NCBI GenBank assembly: GCA_039944535.1
Contig: JBDUYP010000007.1
Location: 62,001 to 126,000, forward strand
Reading direction: 5' to 3'
From: JAMZMI01 sp039944535
GTDB taxonomy: Bacteria; Bacteroidota; Bacteroidia; Cytophagales; Cyclobacteriaceae
DNA: 64,000 nucleotides
Shown: piece after piece, positions 9,753 to 18,223 of the stretch
Layout of the letters: each line of letters opens with the position of its first letter
Position numbering within the stretch: position 1 is the first letter of the stretch
Made by a program: the position numbers and the translations under genes
The notes under the pieces: model-generated
Databases searched by the model: none
The model's input: only the letters and a program-made list of their open reading frames with translations
Told to the model about the DNA's origin: nothing

Positions 9753-10655
9753 TTAAAGAATCACATTGCCTTTTTTAAAGTTAAAACCTGCGATTCCTTG
9801 CAATCCACCTGTATGTAGAACCATAATTTTTGACTTTGAAGGAAAAAATCCCTTTTTGATTAAGTCATAAACACCAAACATCATCTTACCGGTGTATATG
9901 GGATCGAGTTGAATTTTGTGTGCATTTTGGAAGTGATTGATGAAATTGATGAGGGTGTCATCAGTCTTTCCATAGCCTCCAAAATGGTAGCCTTCCAGCA
10001 TCTCCCAGTTCTTTTTTTTGATCTGATTTTGATGAAGTAATTCCTGAAATTCACCCTGTATCCATGCGCCTTTGAGTGATGAAATACCGATCACTTTTTT
10101 TTCCGAAGGGAGAGCATTTAAAATGCCCGCCATGGTGCCGCCTGTCCCCACGGGGCAAACGATGAAATCATACTTCACGTCGATTTCGGTAACAATCTCC
10201 GCAGCTCCTTTTATGGCTAGAGGGTTAGTGCCGCCTTCTGGTAAAATATATGCGTCAGGGTGAGCCTCTTGAACGGCGATCAAATCATTTTTTAGCTCTC
10301 GGAAACTCTCTCTGCTCACAAACTCAAACTGCATCCCATTTTCAGCTGCCTTTTGCAATGTGGGGTTGCTGTTTTCATTGAGCTCATCGCCACGGATGAT
10401 CCCGATGCTGTGAAAACCATACTCCCTACCTGCAGCGGCTGTGGCGGCAATATGATTGGAAAACGCCCCCCCAAAGGTGAGGAGTGTTTGCTTGCCCAAC
10501 TTCTTTGCTTCATCGAGGTTGTATTTCAACTTTCGCCACTTATTTCCCATGATTTCGGGATGAATGAGATCATCTCTTTTCATCATGACGGCCACTTTTT
10601 TTTCATCTGCCTCAGGGATTTTCAGTTGCACTATTGGAGAGGGTATCGTCACCAT
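9753..10655 (-). CDS. PLP-dependent ACC deaminase / D-cysteine desulfhydrase family enzyme
   Basis: 300 residues from the chosen ATG at 10655. A longer frame to 10739 adds 28 residues that run into the repeat and the divergent rluD gene and are not family-like. Fold type II PLP enzyme: MKRDDLIHPEIMGNKWRKL holds the Schiff-base lysine region, FGGAFSNHIAA the cofactor-phosphate and substrate loop, and FIVCPVGTGGTMAG the glycine-rich phosphate-binding loop. Family members open ACC to 2-oxobutyrate and ammonia or remove sulfide from D-cysteine; motifs alone do not decide which. The enzyme is cytoplasmic. Its gene is the first of a six-gene minus-strand run and divergent from rluD. The link with the exported proteins downstream may be only transcriptional. 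Confidence 0.88.
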   Translation of the reverse strand: MVTIPSPIVQLKIPEADEKKVAVMMKRDDLIHPEIMGNKWRKLKYNLDEAKKLGKQTLLTFGGAFSNHIAATAAAGREYGFHSIGIIRGDELNENSNPTLQKAAENGMQFEFVSRESFRELKNDLIAVQEAHPDAYILPEGGTNPLAIKGAAEIVTEIDVKYDFIVCPVGTGGTMAGILNALPSEKKVIGISSLKGAWIQGEFQELLHQNQIKKKNWEMLEGYHFGGYGKTDDTLINFINHFQNAHKIQLDPIYTGKMMFGVYDLIKKGFFPSKSKIMVLHTGGLQGIAGFNFKKGNVIL

Positions 10656-10675
10656 GAATCGAAAATACGTAAAAT

Positions 10676-10701
10676 CCCCTCTTGGGAGGGGTTGGGGTGG
10701 G
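10676..10701. repeat. REP-like palindromic repeat typical of Bacteroidota
   Basis: CCCCTC TTGG GAGGGG (10676-10691) is a perfect 6-bp stem with a 4-nt loop, followed by a G-rich tail (TTGGGGTGGG). I recognise the pattern from many Bacteroidota genomes, where it occurs in intergenic spaces as a dispersed repeat. Here it fills the 68-bp gap between the divergent PLP-enzyme and rluD starts. Only one copy is visible in the window. Confidence 0.6.
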
Positions 10702-10719
10702 CCAATTCTCATAAATTTG
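10692..10719 (+). promoter_or_regulatory. Bacteroidota-type promoter of the RluD-type gene
   Basis: TTG (10692-10694), 17 nt, then TAAATTTG (10712-10719), an exact match to the Bacteroidota -7 consensus TAnnTTTG. The -33 TTG lies in the tail of the palindromic repeat. Transcription would start around 10725, at the ATG itself (10724), implying a leaderless or nearly leaderless mRNA. Confidence 0.55.
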
Positions 10720-10723
10720 CTGT

Positions 10724-11779
10724 ATGCAAGCAGATCCAAACCCGTCTGAGGAGAATCAGGAAGAAGAATTATTTGAGCATCAGGTGATCACAGCCGACCC
10801 CAGGCAAGCATTGCTCCGGGTGGATAAATTTCTCATGGACAGACTGCCAAATGTAACCCGGAGCAAGATTCAGGCTGGAATCAAAGACGGGTTCGTGAAG
10901 GTAAATGGGGGGCTTGTAAAGGCGAATTATAAAGTGCACCCAGGGGATGAGGTGTCCATTTTCTTACCTGAGCCACCCCGTGACGAAGAAGTGGTGCCGG
11001 AGGATATTCCTCTAAATATCGTATTCGAGGATGAGCATCTGCTCGTAGTGAATAAACCAGCGGGTATGGTCGTACACCCGGCATATCAAAACTGGACAGG
11101 GACATTGGTCAATGCTCTGGCTTTTCATTTTAAAAACTTGCCCGAGATGCAAGGCAATGAAGGGCGGCCTGGTTTGGTTCACCGGATTGATAAAGACACT
11201 TCGGGCCTGCTGGTGATTGCCAAAACTGAGCAAGCCATGACTGGCCTGGCGAAGCAATTTTTTGACCACAGCATAGAGCGCACATATTATGCGCTGGTGT
11301 GGGGTGTGCCAGAGGAAGAAAGTGGAACGATACACGTGAATGTTGGCAGAAGCCTGAAAGACAGAAGAATCACTACGGCTTTTCCGGAAGGGGATTTTGG
11401 GAAAGATGCGATCACGCATTTTAAGGTTTTGGAAGACCTGCGATATGTAAGCCTGGTTCAGTGCAACCTGGAAACGGGCCGTACGCATCAAATCAGGGCA
11501 CATATGAAATGGATTGGTCATACGCTTTTCAACGATGCAACTTATGGCGGTGATCAGGTGCTGAAGGGTACGGTTTTCACGAAGTACAAGCAGTTTGTTC
11601 AAAACTGCTTTAAGGTCATCCCGAGGCAAGCGCTTCATGCTAAGACTCTGGGATTTATTCACCCTATCACAAAGAAAGAGATGCAATTCGACTCTGACTT
11701 ACCTGAAGACTTTGCCAATGCGCTGGAAAAATGGAGAGGATATGTGCAGTTTACGGACGGTGTGGAGGAGGATCAATAG
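10724..11779 (+). CDS. rluD: RluA/RluD-type 23S rRNA pseudouridine synthase
   Basis: 351 residues with an N-terminal S4 RNA-binding domain (about 30-100, LRVDKFLMDRLPNVTRSKIQ) and a pseudouridine synthase catalytic domain (about 105-310). The catalytic loop HRIDKDTSGLL (about 152-162) contains the essential Asp, and GRTHQIRAHM is the second family motif. The enzyme isomerises uridine to pseudouridine in rRNA; a large-subunit helix 69 target is typical of RluD but is inferred here. The first 25 residues are very acidic (EENQEEELFE), as in related Bacteroidota proteins. Divergent from the PLP enzyme, with a strong -7 element directly before the ATG. The exact family member (RluD versus another RluA-type enzyme) is less certain. 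Confidence 0.9.
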   Translation: MQADPNPSEENQEEELFEHQVITADPRQALLRVDKFLMDRLPNVTRSKIQAGIKDGFVKVNGGLVKANYKVHPGDEVSIFLPEPPRDEEVVPEDIPLNIVFEDEHLLVVNKPAGMVVHPAYQNWTGTLVNALAFHFKNLPEMQGNEGRPGLVHRIDKDTSGLLVIAKTEQAMTGLAKQFFDHSIERTYYALVWGVPEEESGTIHVNVGRSLKDRRITTAFPEGDFGKDAITHFKVLEDLRYVSLVQCNLETGRTHQIRAHMKWIGHTLFNDATYGGDQVLKGTVFTKYKQFVQNCFKVIPRQALHAKTLGFIHPITKKEMQFDSDLPEDFANALEKWRGYVQFTDGVEEDQ

Positions 11780-11943
11780 TGCTTTCTGCATTGGGAGATG
11801 ATCAATTTCCCATTTTCTGCTTTATACACAAGTCGATGTTCAAGATCTATTCGTCGTGACCATCAGCCGGATAGGTCTGTTTTCAGGGCTTCCCGTTTCC
11901 CTCATAAGGTGTTCGTTGACATTGGCGAATGAGTTTTGCTCGT

Positions 11944-11963
11944 GGTTGGTGAGAACACCAACC
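11944..11963. repeat. Perfect inverted repeat in the rluD/AbiGi intergenic gap
   Basis: GGTTGGTG AGAA CACCAACC forms an 8-bp stem with a 4-nt loop, extendable by one T-A pair. There is no T-tract on either strand, so it is not a canonical terminator. The surrounding gap (11780-12021, 242 bp between convergent genes) shows no gene. The repeat lies next to an accessory defence-type gene and could be the scar of an acquired segment or a weak bidirectional end signal. Confidence 0.45.
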
Positions 11964-12021
11964 AAAAGCCGAATGGTCGGAAGTGGAAAGGGAATGTAAG
12001 TTTTAGGGGTGATTGATGTGT

Positions 12022-12810
12022 CTAGAAATCCTCTTTTAAGCTTTCTATTGTGACAATTTTACATATTAATATATCCTTGTCGATTTTTTCAAAATCAAAC
12101 CTCCCAACTTCCTTCAGATGGCTCACAAGTTTTGGAATTTCATCTTGTGACTTAATAATTAGATAACGTATATCTTCAGGCTCAAACGTCAATTTTTGGT
12201 CGTCAATCAGCTTTCTTCCAGTTTTGATGGCCTCAAATTTTTCATGAGTTTTGTGGATAATCAATTGATCGTATAAATCGCTAGGGCTAGACTCTTCTAA
12301 TTCGCCAATATTTACTGGAGGTACATATCGCCACTCTCTTTCATCATAATATCGATTCACTTTTTCCTTAATAGTTTCACTATAGTTTTTAATGAATCGG
12401 CCATAGTTGAGTGCGTAAATAGAGATATCATCAATGTTCCAAAGAGGGGATTTAAATTTTGTTAGATGTTTTTTGAGAAAGTCTTTGTCAGCTACGGCAT
12501 CCCACATGAACCATGAGAGCTGATTGCGACCCTCTTTCATGGTTTTGGCCAAATAAGAATTAGACTCTAAGTAAATGACTGGGTTAAGCCCTTTATTTAC
12601 CGCCCAACCTTTACTTAAGCCAATTCCATAACCTCCGTATTTTTCTATGTGACCTCCTATTTCTGACAGGGGGATGTCACAGAAGCAGATCATCGCAACA
12701 AACGAATCACCTTCAATACAATATGAAGCTTTGAAATTGTTCTTAAGAATTAATGATAAGGTCTGCAGAGAGTTTGTGAAGTGGAAGAGTGTATTTGAAG
12801 TTATTGCCAT
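12022..12810 (-). CDS. AbiGi-like abortive-infection family protein (putative antitoxin)
   Basis: 262 residues, no signal peptide. The N-terminus LFHFTNSLQTLSLILKNNF and the block MICFCDIPLSEIGGHIEKYG match my recollection of the AbiGi family, annotated as the antitoxin half of the AbiG abortive infection system. DEREWRY (about 180) resembles the E-x-E-W-R element of DUF2971-type proteins, and the H-F-T start resembles ADP-ribosyltransferase-like folds such as DarT; this fold link is inference. No AbiGii-like toxin lies next to it; its neighbours are GH3 and rluD. The gene is visibly more AT-rich than its surroundings, consistent with recent acquisition. A perfect -7 element (TAATTTTG) lies 4 nt before the ATG. 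Confidence 0.7.
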   Translation of the reverse strand: MAITSNTLFHFTNSLQTLSLILKNNFKASYCIEGDSFVAMICFCDIPLSEIGGHIEKYGGYGIGLSKGWAVNKGLNPVIYLESNSYLAKTMKEGRNQLSWFMWDAVADKDFLKKHLTKFKSPLWNIDDISIYALNYGRFIKNYSETIKEKVNRYYDEREWRYVPPVNIGELEESSPSDLYDQLIIHKTHEKFEAIKTGRKLIDDQKLTFEPEDIRYLIIKSQDEIPKLVSHLKEVGRFDFEKIDKDILICKIVTIESLKEDF

Positions 12811-12814
12811 AAAT

Positions 12815-12822
12815 CAAAATTA
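12815..12822 (-). promoter_or_regulatory. -7 element of the AbiGi-like gene
   Basis: On the minus strand TAATTTTG (12822 to 12815) matches TAnnTTTG exactly. No clear TTG is found at the -33 position. Only 4 nt separate it from the ATG (12810-12808), so transcription starting 5-7 nt downstream would give a leaderless mRNA. Confidence 0.4.
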
Positions 12823-12861
12823 ACGGTTTAAAACTCTCTTGTAGTACATTTGTTCTACATT

Positions 12862-14391
12862 TTACTCACTCAACACCTCCAGCATCCCCAATAAATCATC
12901 GAGATATTCTCTGTGATTGGCGAGGCGAGGCACTTTGTGCTGACCGCCGAGCTTGCCGCGTTTTTTCATCCAGTTGTAGAAGGTGCCTTTGTTGACCGTG
13001 TGGATGAGGGGTGCCTCCAGGGCAATGTCTTTGTAGCGCTTGGCGTCATAGTCGGAGTTTACTTCACGCAGTTTTTCGTCAAGGAGCGTCCCAAACCTTT
13101 CAACATCGTCCGGAAATTTGATAAACTCAATCACCCATTCGTGACCACCTTTGTTGCCTTCTGAAATGTACCGTGGGGCGGCTGTAAAGTTATTTACCTC
13201 AGCGTCTGTTTTTTTGCAAGCATGGGCGATGGCTTCTGTGACATTTTCTATCATCAGTTCTTCACCAAAGGCATTGATAAAGTGCTTGGTTCGGCCCGCA
13301 ATGCGGATTTTGTATGGGTTTAGTGAGGTAAACCTTACCGTGTCCCCGATTTTGTAGCGCCACAGGCCGGCGTTTGTGGTAATCACCACAGCATAAGTTT
13401 TGCCTAGCTCGACCTCATCGAGACTGAGCGTTGTTGGGTCATCGCTCTCCCAGTCTTCCATCGGGATAAACTCGTAGTAGATGCCATAATCGAGCATCAA
13501 TAGCATGTCGTGGCTGTCCGTTCTATCCTGTATCCCAAAGAAACCCTCACTGGCGTTGTAGGTCTCCATGTAGTGCATCTTGTCAGACGGAATCATCTTT
13601 TTGAACAGATTGCGATACGGCGTAAAAGAAACTGCTCCATGTATGAAGGCCTCAAGGTTGGGCCATACTTCCGTGATGTATTGCGCACCCTTTAGTTCAA
13701 CTATTCTCTCCAGAAGTACGATCGTCCAGGTAGGCACTCCTGAGATGCTGGTCACATCTTCATTGGCTGTATGCTGAGCCATCTTTTCTATCTTCTCCTC
13801 CCATTCGTCCATGAGGGCTATTTCCATGGTAGGTGTGCGCACCATCTGCGCCCAGAGCGGCAGGTTTTTTAGCAAGACGGCCGAAACATCTCCGTAGTAG
13901 GATTTGGCGTTTCTGTCAAACTGATTGACTTGCTGGCTTCCGCCAATTACAAGATTTTTGCCTGTGAACATCCGTGTCTCGGGGTAATTATTCACATAAA
14001 TGGACAAGAGATCTTTTCCCCCTTTGTAATGACAATCTTCAAGCGCTTCAGGCGAAACAGGAATAAACTTGCTTCGGGCGTTTGTGGTGCCTGAGGACTT
14101 GGCAAACCACCGAATTTCAGACGGCCAAAGTACATTTTGCTCGCCTTGCATGAGCCGTTCTATGTATGGGAAAATATCTTCGTATGATACTACAGGCACA
14201 TTTCTTTTGAAATCTTCTGCATTCATGATTCCCGAAAATCCGTGCTTGAAACCGTATTCGGTGCTTGCCCCTTTTCGAACCAACCCATCGAGTAGCTCTC
14301 GCTGCACTTCGTGAGGATATTTCATAAAAAGCTCGATATCATGTATCCGCTTTTTCATCACCCAGGTTAATATCGAATTGAGGATTTCCAT
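12862..14391 (-). CDS. GH3 (auxin-responsive promoter) family acyl-acid amido synthetase-like protein
   Basis: 509 residues, cytoplasmic. GH3 family features include AKSSGTTNARSKFIPVS (about 94-110, the ATP-binding motif of the ANL adenylate-forming superfamily), YNASEGFFG (about 279, second nucleotide motif) and WRYKIGDTVRF (third motif). Plant GH3 enzymes adenylate a carboxylic acid and join it to an amino acid; bacterial substrates are mostly unknown, so none is named. It starts with a 1-nt overlap on the lptB stop (TGATG), so it is co-transcribed and probably translationally coupled to lptB. This neighbourhood hints at, but does not prove, a role in envelope lipid or acyl metabolism. Confidence 0.88.
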   Translation of the reverse strand: MEILNSILTWVMKKRIHDIELFMKYPHEVQRELLDGLVRKGASTEYGFKHGFSGIMNAEDFKRNVPVVSYEDIFPYIERLMQGEQNVLWPSEIRWFAKSSGTTNARSKFIPVSPEALEDCHYKGGKDLLSIYVNNYPETRMFTGKNLVIGGSQQVNQFDRNAKSYYGDVSAVLLKNLPLWAQMVRTPTMEIALMDEWEEKIEKMAQHTANEDVTSISGVPTWTIVLLERIVELKGAQYITEVWPNLEAFIHGAVSFTPYRNLFKKMIPSDKMHYMETYNASEGFFGIQDRTDSHDMLLMLDYGIYYEFIPMEDWESDDPTTLSLDEVELGKTYAVVITTNAGLWRYKIGDTVRFTSLNPYKIRIAGRTKHFINAFGEELMIENVTEAIAHACKKTDAEVNNFTAAPRYISEGNKGGHEWVIEFIKFPDDVERFGTLLDEKLREVNSDYDAKRYKDIALEAPLIHTVNKGTFYNWMKKRGKLGGQHKVPRLANHREYLDDLLGMLEVLSE

Positions 14392-15122
14392 CAGATCTTT
14401 CTCTTCAGTTCAAAGTGCTTTCCAAGATACACTCTCCTGACCTGCTCATCTGCCGCCAGCTCTTCAGCCGTTCCGGCTTTGAGGAGGTTGCCCTCAAACA
14501 TGAGGTACGCCCGGTCGGTAATGGAAAGTGTCTCATTCACATTATGATCTGTTATTAATATACCAATATTTTTGTTTTTGAGCTTCGCCACGATGGTCTG
14601 GATTTCTTCCACGGCAATTGGGTCCACTCCGGCAAAGGGTTCATCGAGCAATACAAATTTAGGATCTACGGCCAGGGCTCTGGCTATTTCTGTTCTCCTT
14701 CTTTCACCGCCTGAGAGCACCATTCCCAGGTTTTTTCTGACATGCGTCAAACTAAATTCCTCGAGGAGACCTTCCATTTTTTCCTTCTGCTCGGCTTTAG
14801 AAAGCTTGGTCATTTCCAGCACGGCCAGGATGTTGTCTTCTACAGAAAGTTTTCTGAAAACAGACGCTTCCTGAGCCAAATACCCGATTCCTCTCTTGGC
14901 TCTCTTGTACATGGGCAGGCTTGTGATATCGTCCTCATCCAGATATATGTGCCCTTCGTTTGGTTTGATCAACCCCACGATCATGTAAAAAGACGTGGTT
15001 TTGCCAGCACCATTTGGCCCAAGCAAACCAACTATTTCGCCCTGGTTTACAGACACGGAGATGCCTTTTACCACGGTTCTCTTTTTATACTTTTTGATCA
15101 GTTGTTCGGCTCTTAGCTCCAT
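14391..15122 (-). CDS. lptB: LPS export ABC transporter ATP-binding protein LptB
   Basis: 243 residues, the usual LptB length. Walker A GPNGAGKT (about 35-42), Q-loop region GYLAQEASVFRKL, ABC signature LSGGERRR (about 138), Walker B FVLLDEPFAG (about 157) and switch His ITDHN are all present. The sequence GIGYLAQEASVFRKLSVEDN is characteristic of LptB rather than of other ABC ATPases. LptB energises extraction of lipopolysaccharide from the inner membrane together with LptF/LptG, which are not in the window. The gene follows recJ by 84 nt and overlaps the GH3 gene by 1 nt. Confidence 0.95.
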   Translation of the reverse strand: MELRAEQLIKKYKKRTVVKGISVSVNQGEIVGLLGPNGAGKTTSFYMIVGLIKPNEGHIYLDEDDITSLPMYKRAKRGIGYLAQEASVFRKLSVEDNILAVLEMTKLSKAEQKEKMEGLLEEFSLTHVRKNLGMVLSGGERRRTEIARALAVDPKFVLLDEPFAGVDPIAVEEIQTIVAKLKNKNIGILITDHNVNETLSITDRAYLMFEGNLLKAGTAEELAADEQVRRVYLGKHFELKRKI

Positions 15123-15206
15123 GTTATCGTTTCTATGTGCTCAGGATCAATGGAATATTTGGTTTCGCTTCCGGTTCTTTGTTTCCGTCCCTGACGGTGC
15201 AATTTA

Positions 15207-16910
15207 TCAATCAAATTTGATATCCTTAATCAATAATTGTAGGCTTTTGTTTCCACGAAAATTGTTCTCTTCAATGTGATATGCCAGCTTGAAGGATTCG
15301 GACGCTAAGATTTTGTCCTTTAAATGTCCCATACCAAAGCCTATGGCATCAAACGACTGATTTGGTGTTTGCTGATAAACCTGGAGTTTGAGGTGCGTTT
15401 CCTTCAAAACTCTTGGTTCGATTTTGCATTTCACATCGGTGGACGAAAAGACGGGTTGCATATTTTGCGGACCGAAGGGAGCCATTTGCTGCAGGATGGC
15501 AAAAGACCTGAAATCGATAAAATCAAAATCGATATCCTGATCGATATCCAGTTTGGGAATGAGCTGCTCGGGAGTGATAGAGGCTGACACAACCTCTTCA
15601 AATTTTTGTCTGAAGGCGTCCACTTTATCGAGCTTGAGCGTTAGCCCTGCAGCATATTTGTGTCCACCAAACTGCTCCAAAAGATCACTGCAAGCTGATA
15701 TGGCGTCATGTACGTTAAAGCCTTCCACTGAGCGAGCCGAACCGGTGGCTTTATTTTTGGATTCTGTGAGAATGATCGTGGGGCGATAATAGGTCTCGAT
15801 ACACCTGGAAGCAACAATTCCGATCACACCTTTGTGCCAGTCTTCCTTGAAGAGCACGGTGCTTTTTGCATCTCGCAGAGAGTCATCCGCCTCGATCATT
15901 TCGAGAGCCTCGGCTGTGATGGATTTGTCAAAGTTTTTACGCTCGCTGTTTTTGGTATTGAGGTTTTCCGAAAAATAATCCAGGTCATCTTCTGATTCGG
16001 CGAGCAACAGTTTGACAGATTCTTTGGCATGAGTCAGCCTTCCGGCTGCATTGATTCTGGGGCCCAGATAAAACACCACATCCGAAATGGTGATAGTTCC
16101 CTTCAGGCCGCTGATCTCCATGAGAGACTTGAGTCCTTTTGAGGGCGCCTGGTTGAGTTTTCTGAGTCCATAGTAGGCCAGAATCCGATTTTCTCCAACT
16201 ATGGGCACAATATCCGACGCAATGCTGACCGCCACCAGATCCAGATGCTGGTAGAGCTGTTCGATAGGAATGGTGTTTTGAGCACAAAACCCTTGAAGGA
16301 GTTTAAAACCAACACCACACCCAGAAAGCTCTTTAAAGGGATATTGGTCGTCCTTTTGCTTCGGGTCCAGAATGGCCAGTGCATCTGGGAGCTCTTCTCC
16401 GGGCAGGTGGTGATCGCAGATAATCACGTCAACACCAAGAGCATTGGCTTGAGCCACACGATCCACGGCTCTGATTCCACAATCCAAACTGATGATGAGC
16501 GAAAAATCATTTTCGGAAGCCCAATTGACCCCTTTTTCTGATATCCCATAACCCTCGGAGTACCGATCTGGAATGTAGTAATCAAGGTGTTCGGTGAATG
16601 GTTTTAAAAAACCATAAACCAACGATACGGATGTTGTCCCATCCACGTCATAGTCGCCATAGATGAGGATTTTTTCATTACCAAAAATTGCTTCGCACAG
16701 TCGATTTACTGCGTCTTCCATTCCTTTCATAAGAAATGGATCGTGGAGTTGATCTAATGATGGACGGAAAAACTCCCGAGCTTCATCAAAGGACGTGATG
16801 CCTCTTTGTAGAAGCAAAATGGCCAAAGTTGGGTTCACGTTGAGCGAAGTGGCAAGCGTTTTTACGTCTTGCTCTTCGGGAGATTTCTTATAAACCCATC
16901 TTTTTTCCAT
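15207..16910 (-). CDS. recJ: Single-stranded-DNA-specific exonuclease RecJ
   Basis: 567 residues. DHH phosphoesterase motifs are present: IYGDYDVDGTTS (about 80-91), the CDHH motif with CDHHLPGE (about 163), and the DHHA1-type region with FGGHKYAAG (about 415). A C-terminal OB-like RecJ domain ends the protein. RecJ degrades single-stranded DNA 5' to 3' in recombination and mismatch repair; mutS lies elsewhere in the same window. It is cytoplasmic. The gene stands upstream of lptB on the same strand with an 84-nt gap. Length and motifs are normal for the family. Confidence 0.95.
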   Translation of the reverse strand: MEKRWVYKKSPEEQDVKTLATSLNVNPTLAILLLQRGITSFDEAREFFRPSLDQLHDPFLMKGMEDAVNRLCEAIFGNEKILIYGDYDVDGTTSVSLVYGFLKPFTEHLDYYIPDRYSEGYGISEKGVNWASENDFSLIISLDCGIRAVDRVAQANALGVDVIICDHHLPGEELPDALAILDPKQKDDQYPFKELSGCGVGFKLLQGFCAQNTIPIEQLYQHLDLVAVSIASDIVPIVGENRILAYYGLRKLNQAPSKGLKSLMEISGLKGTITISDVVFYLGPRINAAGRLTHAKESVKLLLAESEDDLDYFSENLNTKNSERKNFDKSITAEALEMIEADDSLRDAKSTVLFKEDWHKGVIGIVASRCIETYYRPTIILTESKNKATGSARSVEGFNVHDAISACSDLLEQFGGHKYAAGLTLKLDKVDAFRQKFEEVVSASITPEQLIPKLDIDQDIDFDFIDFRSFAILQQMAPFGPQNMQPVFSSTDVKCKIEPRVLKETHLKLQVYQQTPNQSFDAIGFGMGHLKDKILASESFKLAYHIEENNFRGNKSLQLLIKDIKFD

Positions 16911-16988
16911 AATGGGAAATTAGAGAAAAGGATTGAAAACAGGAGTGAAAAATGATGATCTCCTGTATAAATGCAAATAACGATATAG

Positions 16989-17765
16989 TTAGGGTTTTTC
17001 CAAAAGTTGCTTTTCAAGTTCCGGGATTCTGTTTTTCATCTCTTCATAGCCAATTTCAAAAATCTCCTTGGTGCTTTCAAAGTCAAATAAGGGGTATTTG
17101 TCGGTTCCTTCGACTTCCATTAAGAAATCACATTTTTTCCCATTTTCACGCACGCTGCTCCAGGCAATTATCTCAAAACATCGCTTGGCCACACCTTTTA
17201 GTCCATCTATTTTTTCGAGACTCTTATGGTAGTGTGCATTTATGCCGATTACAAAATCGCATGTCTCGAGCAGTGGACTCACCAGAAGGTTGTTGATGAG
17301 GCCACCATCTATATAAGTGTTCTCGCCAATTTTCATGGGTTTCATGAGCAATGGAACCGACATGGATGCCCCCGCCGCAACAGAGAGCGGACCTTTTTCG
17401 AAAATCTCATATGCGCCAGTATTTAGATTGGTGGCACCAATAGAAAGCCTGGTTTTGAGAGATTCGAATGTGTCGTCTTGCGAATGGTCGCGGATGATCT
17501 TTCTGAAATATTCCGTATCAACCAGACCCGAGGTGAAGCTTTTGATGTTAAAAAGCTCGAAGAGGGATTTGATATCGAAAAGCTTGAGAATTTTGTCGGG
17601 CGTATTTCCTGAGCAGTATAACGAACCGATAACCGCCCCGGCACTGACGCCCGTAATATGGTGTGGTTTGATGCCCGCCTCGTCCAGGGCTTTCAACACT
17701 CCTGCGTGAGATGCGCCGAGGGCTCCACCCCCGGAGAGGGCAATGCCGATCTTTATGTCCTCCAT
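16989..17765 (-). CDS. Patatin-like phospholipase (RssA-type)
   Basis: 258 residues, no signal peptide. Oxyanion loop LSGGGALGASHAG (about 9-21), nucleophile elbow GVSAG (Ser about 41) and the dyad aspartate in DGGLINN (about 153) are all present, so a catalytic Ser-Asp lipid acyl hydrolase is predicted. Small stand-alone patatins of this RssA type are cytoplasmic or membrane-peripheral and hydrolyse glycerophospholipids or acyl esters; the natural substrate is unknown. It lies 78 nt downstream of nothing obvious on its own strand and 78 nt before recJ, so it may have its own promoter. Confidence 0.88.
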   Translation of the reverse strand: MEDIKIGIALSGGGALGASHAGVLKALDEAGIKPHHITGVSAGAVIGSLYCSGNTPDKILKLFDIKSLFELFNIKSFTSGLVDTEYFRKIIRDHSQDDTFESLKTRLSIGATNLNTGAYEIFEKGPLSVAAGASMSVPLLMKPMKIGENTYIDGGLINNLLVSPLLETCDFVIGINAHYHKSLEKIDGLKGVAKRCFEIIAWSSVRENGKKCDFLMEVEGTDKYPLFDFESTKEIFEIGYEEMKNRIPELEKQLLEKP

Positions 17766-17844
17766 TTTTCTTATTGATTCATTTGCTAATGAATGAAATT
17801 AAGCAAAAATAGAGGGTAATTGTTTGATAAAAGTGGGCCTAAAA

Positions 17845-18066
17845 TCAAATTATAGAGTCAAAATCCTTCTCCGTGGTATAATGGTTTTGGTACCAATATT
17901 CGTATTCAATATAGTCCACACAGTCGAAATCATTTTCTTCACCTAACGTCACGAAATTTTTACCCCCTACCCAGCTGCAAAACAGATAGGCCTGTGGAGA
18001 AGAAAGATCCGACAGTCGGAGAATCTTTTGACCATTGTGAAAAATGGGTGAGGCTTTGCGGTGCAT
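17845..18066 (-). CDS. Small hypothetical protein
   Basis: 73 residues, acidic and rich in aromatic residues near the end (YIEYEYWYQNHY); no signal peptide or membrane segment. It starts with ATG at 18066. I do not recognise the family. It lies between the patatin gene (same strand) and a divergent plus-strand gene. The clean Met start and lack of an overlapping alternative make it plausible, but short length leaves doubt. Confidence 0.5.
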   Translation of the reverse strand: MHRKASPIFHNGQKILRLSDLSSPQAYLFCSWVGGKNFVTLGEENDFDCVDYIEYEYWYQNHYTTEKDFDSII

Positions 18067-18223
18067 GATAATAACGAACTTTTGTTATGCAAGCATACTA
18101 AAGTATTTCGATGGGTTTGTTATCGCTATGGTTAACGTTTTGTTATTTCTTACCTCTGTTTATGCCAGCATTATTCTCTTATTTCATTAATTTGTCTGTC
18201 CCATTGTCGCCAAACTGAGCCGA

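Noticed and set aside
10656..10739. 28-residue N-terminal extension of the PLP enzyme
   Set aside because: It translates the palindromic repeat and overlaps the rluD start; family homology begins at the ATG at 10655.
11012..11686. 224-codon minus-strand frame opposite rluD
   Set aside because: Shadow of the well-supported pseudouridine synthase; its translation has no recognisable domain.
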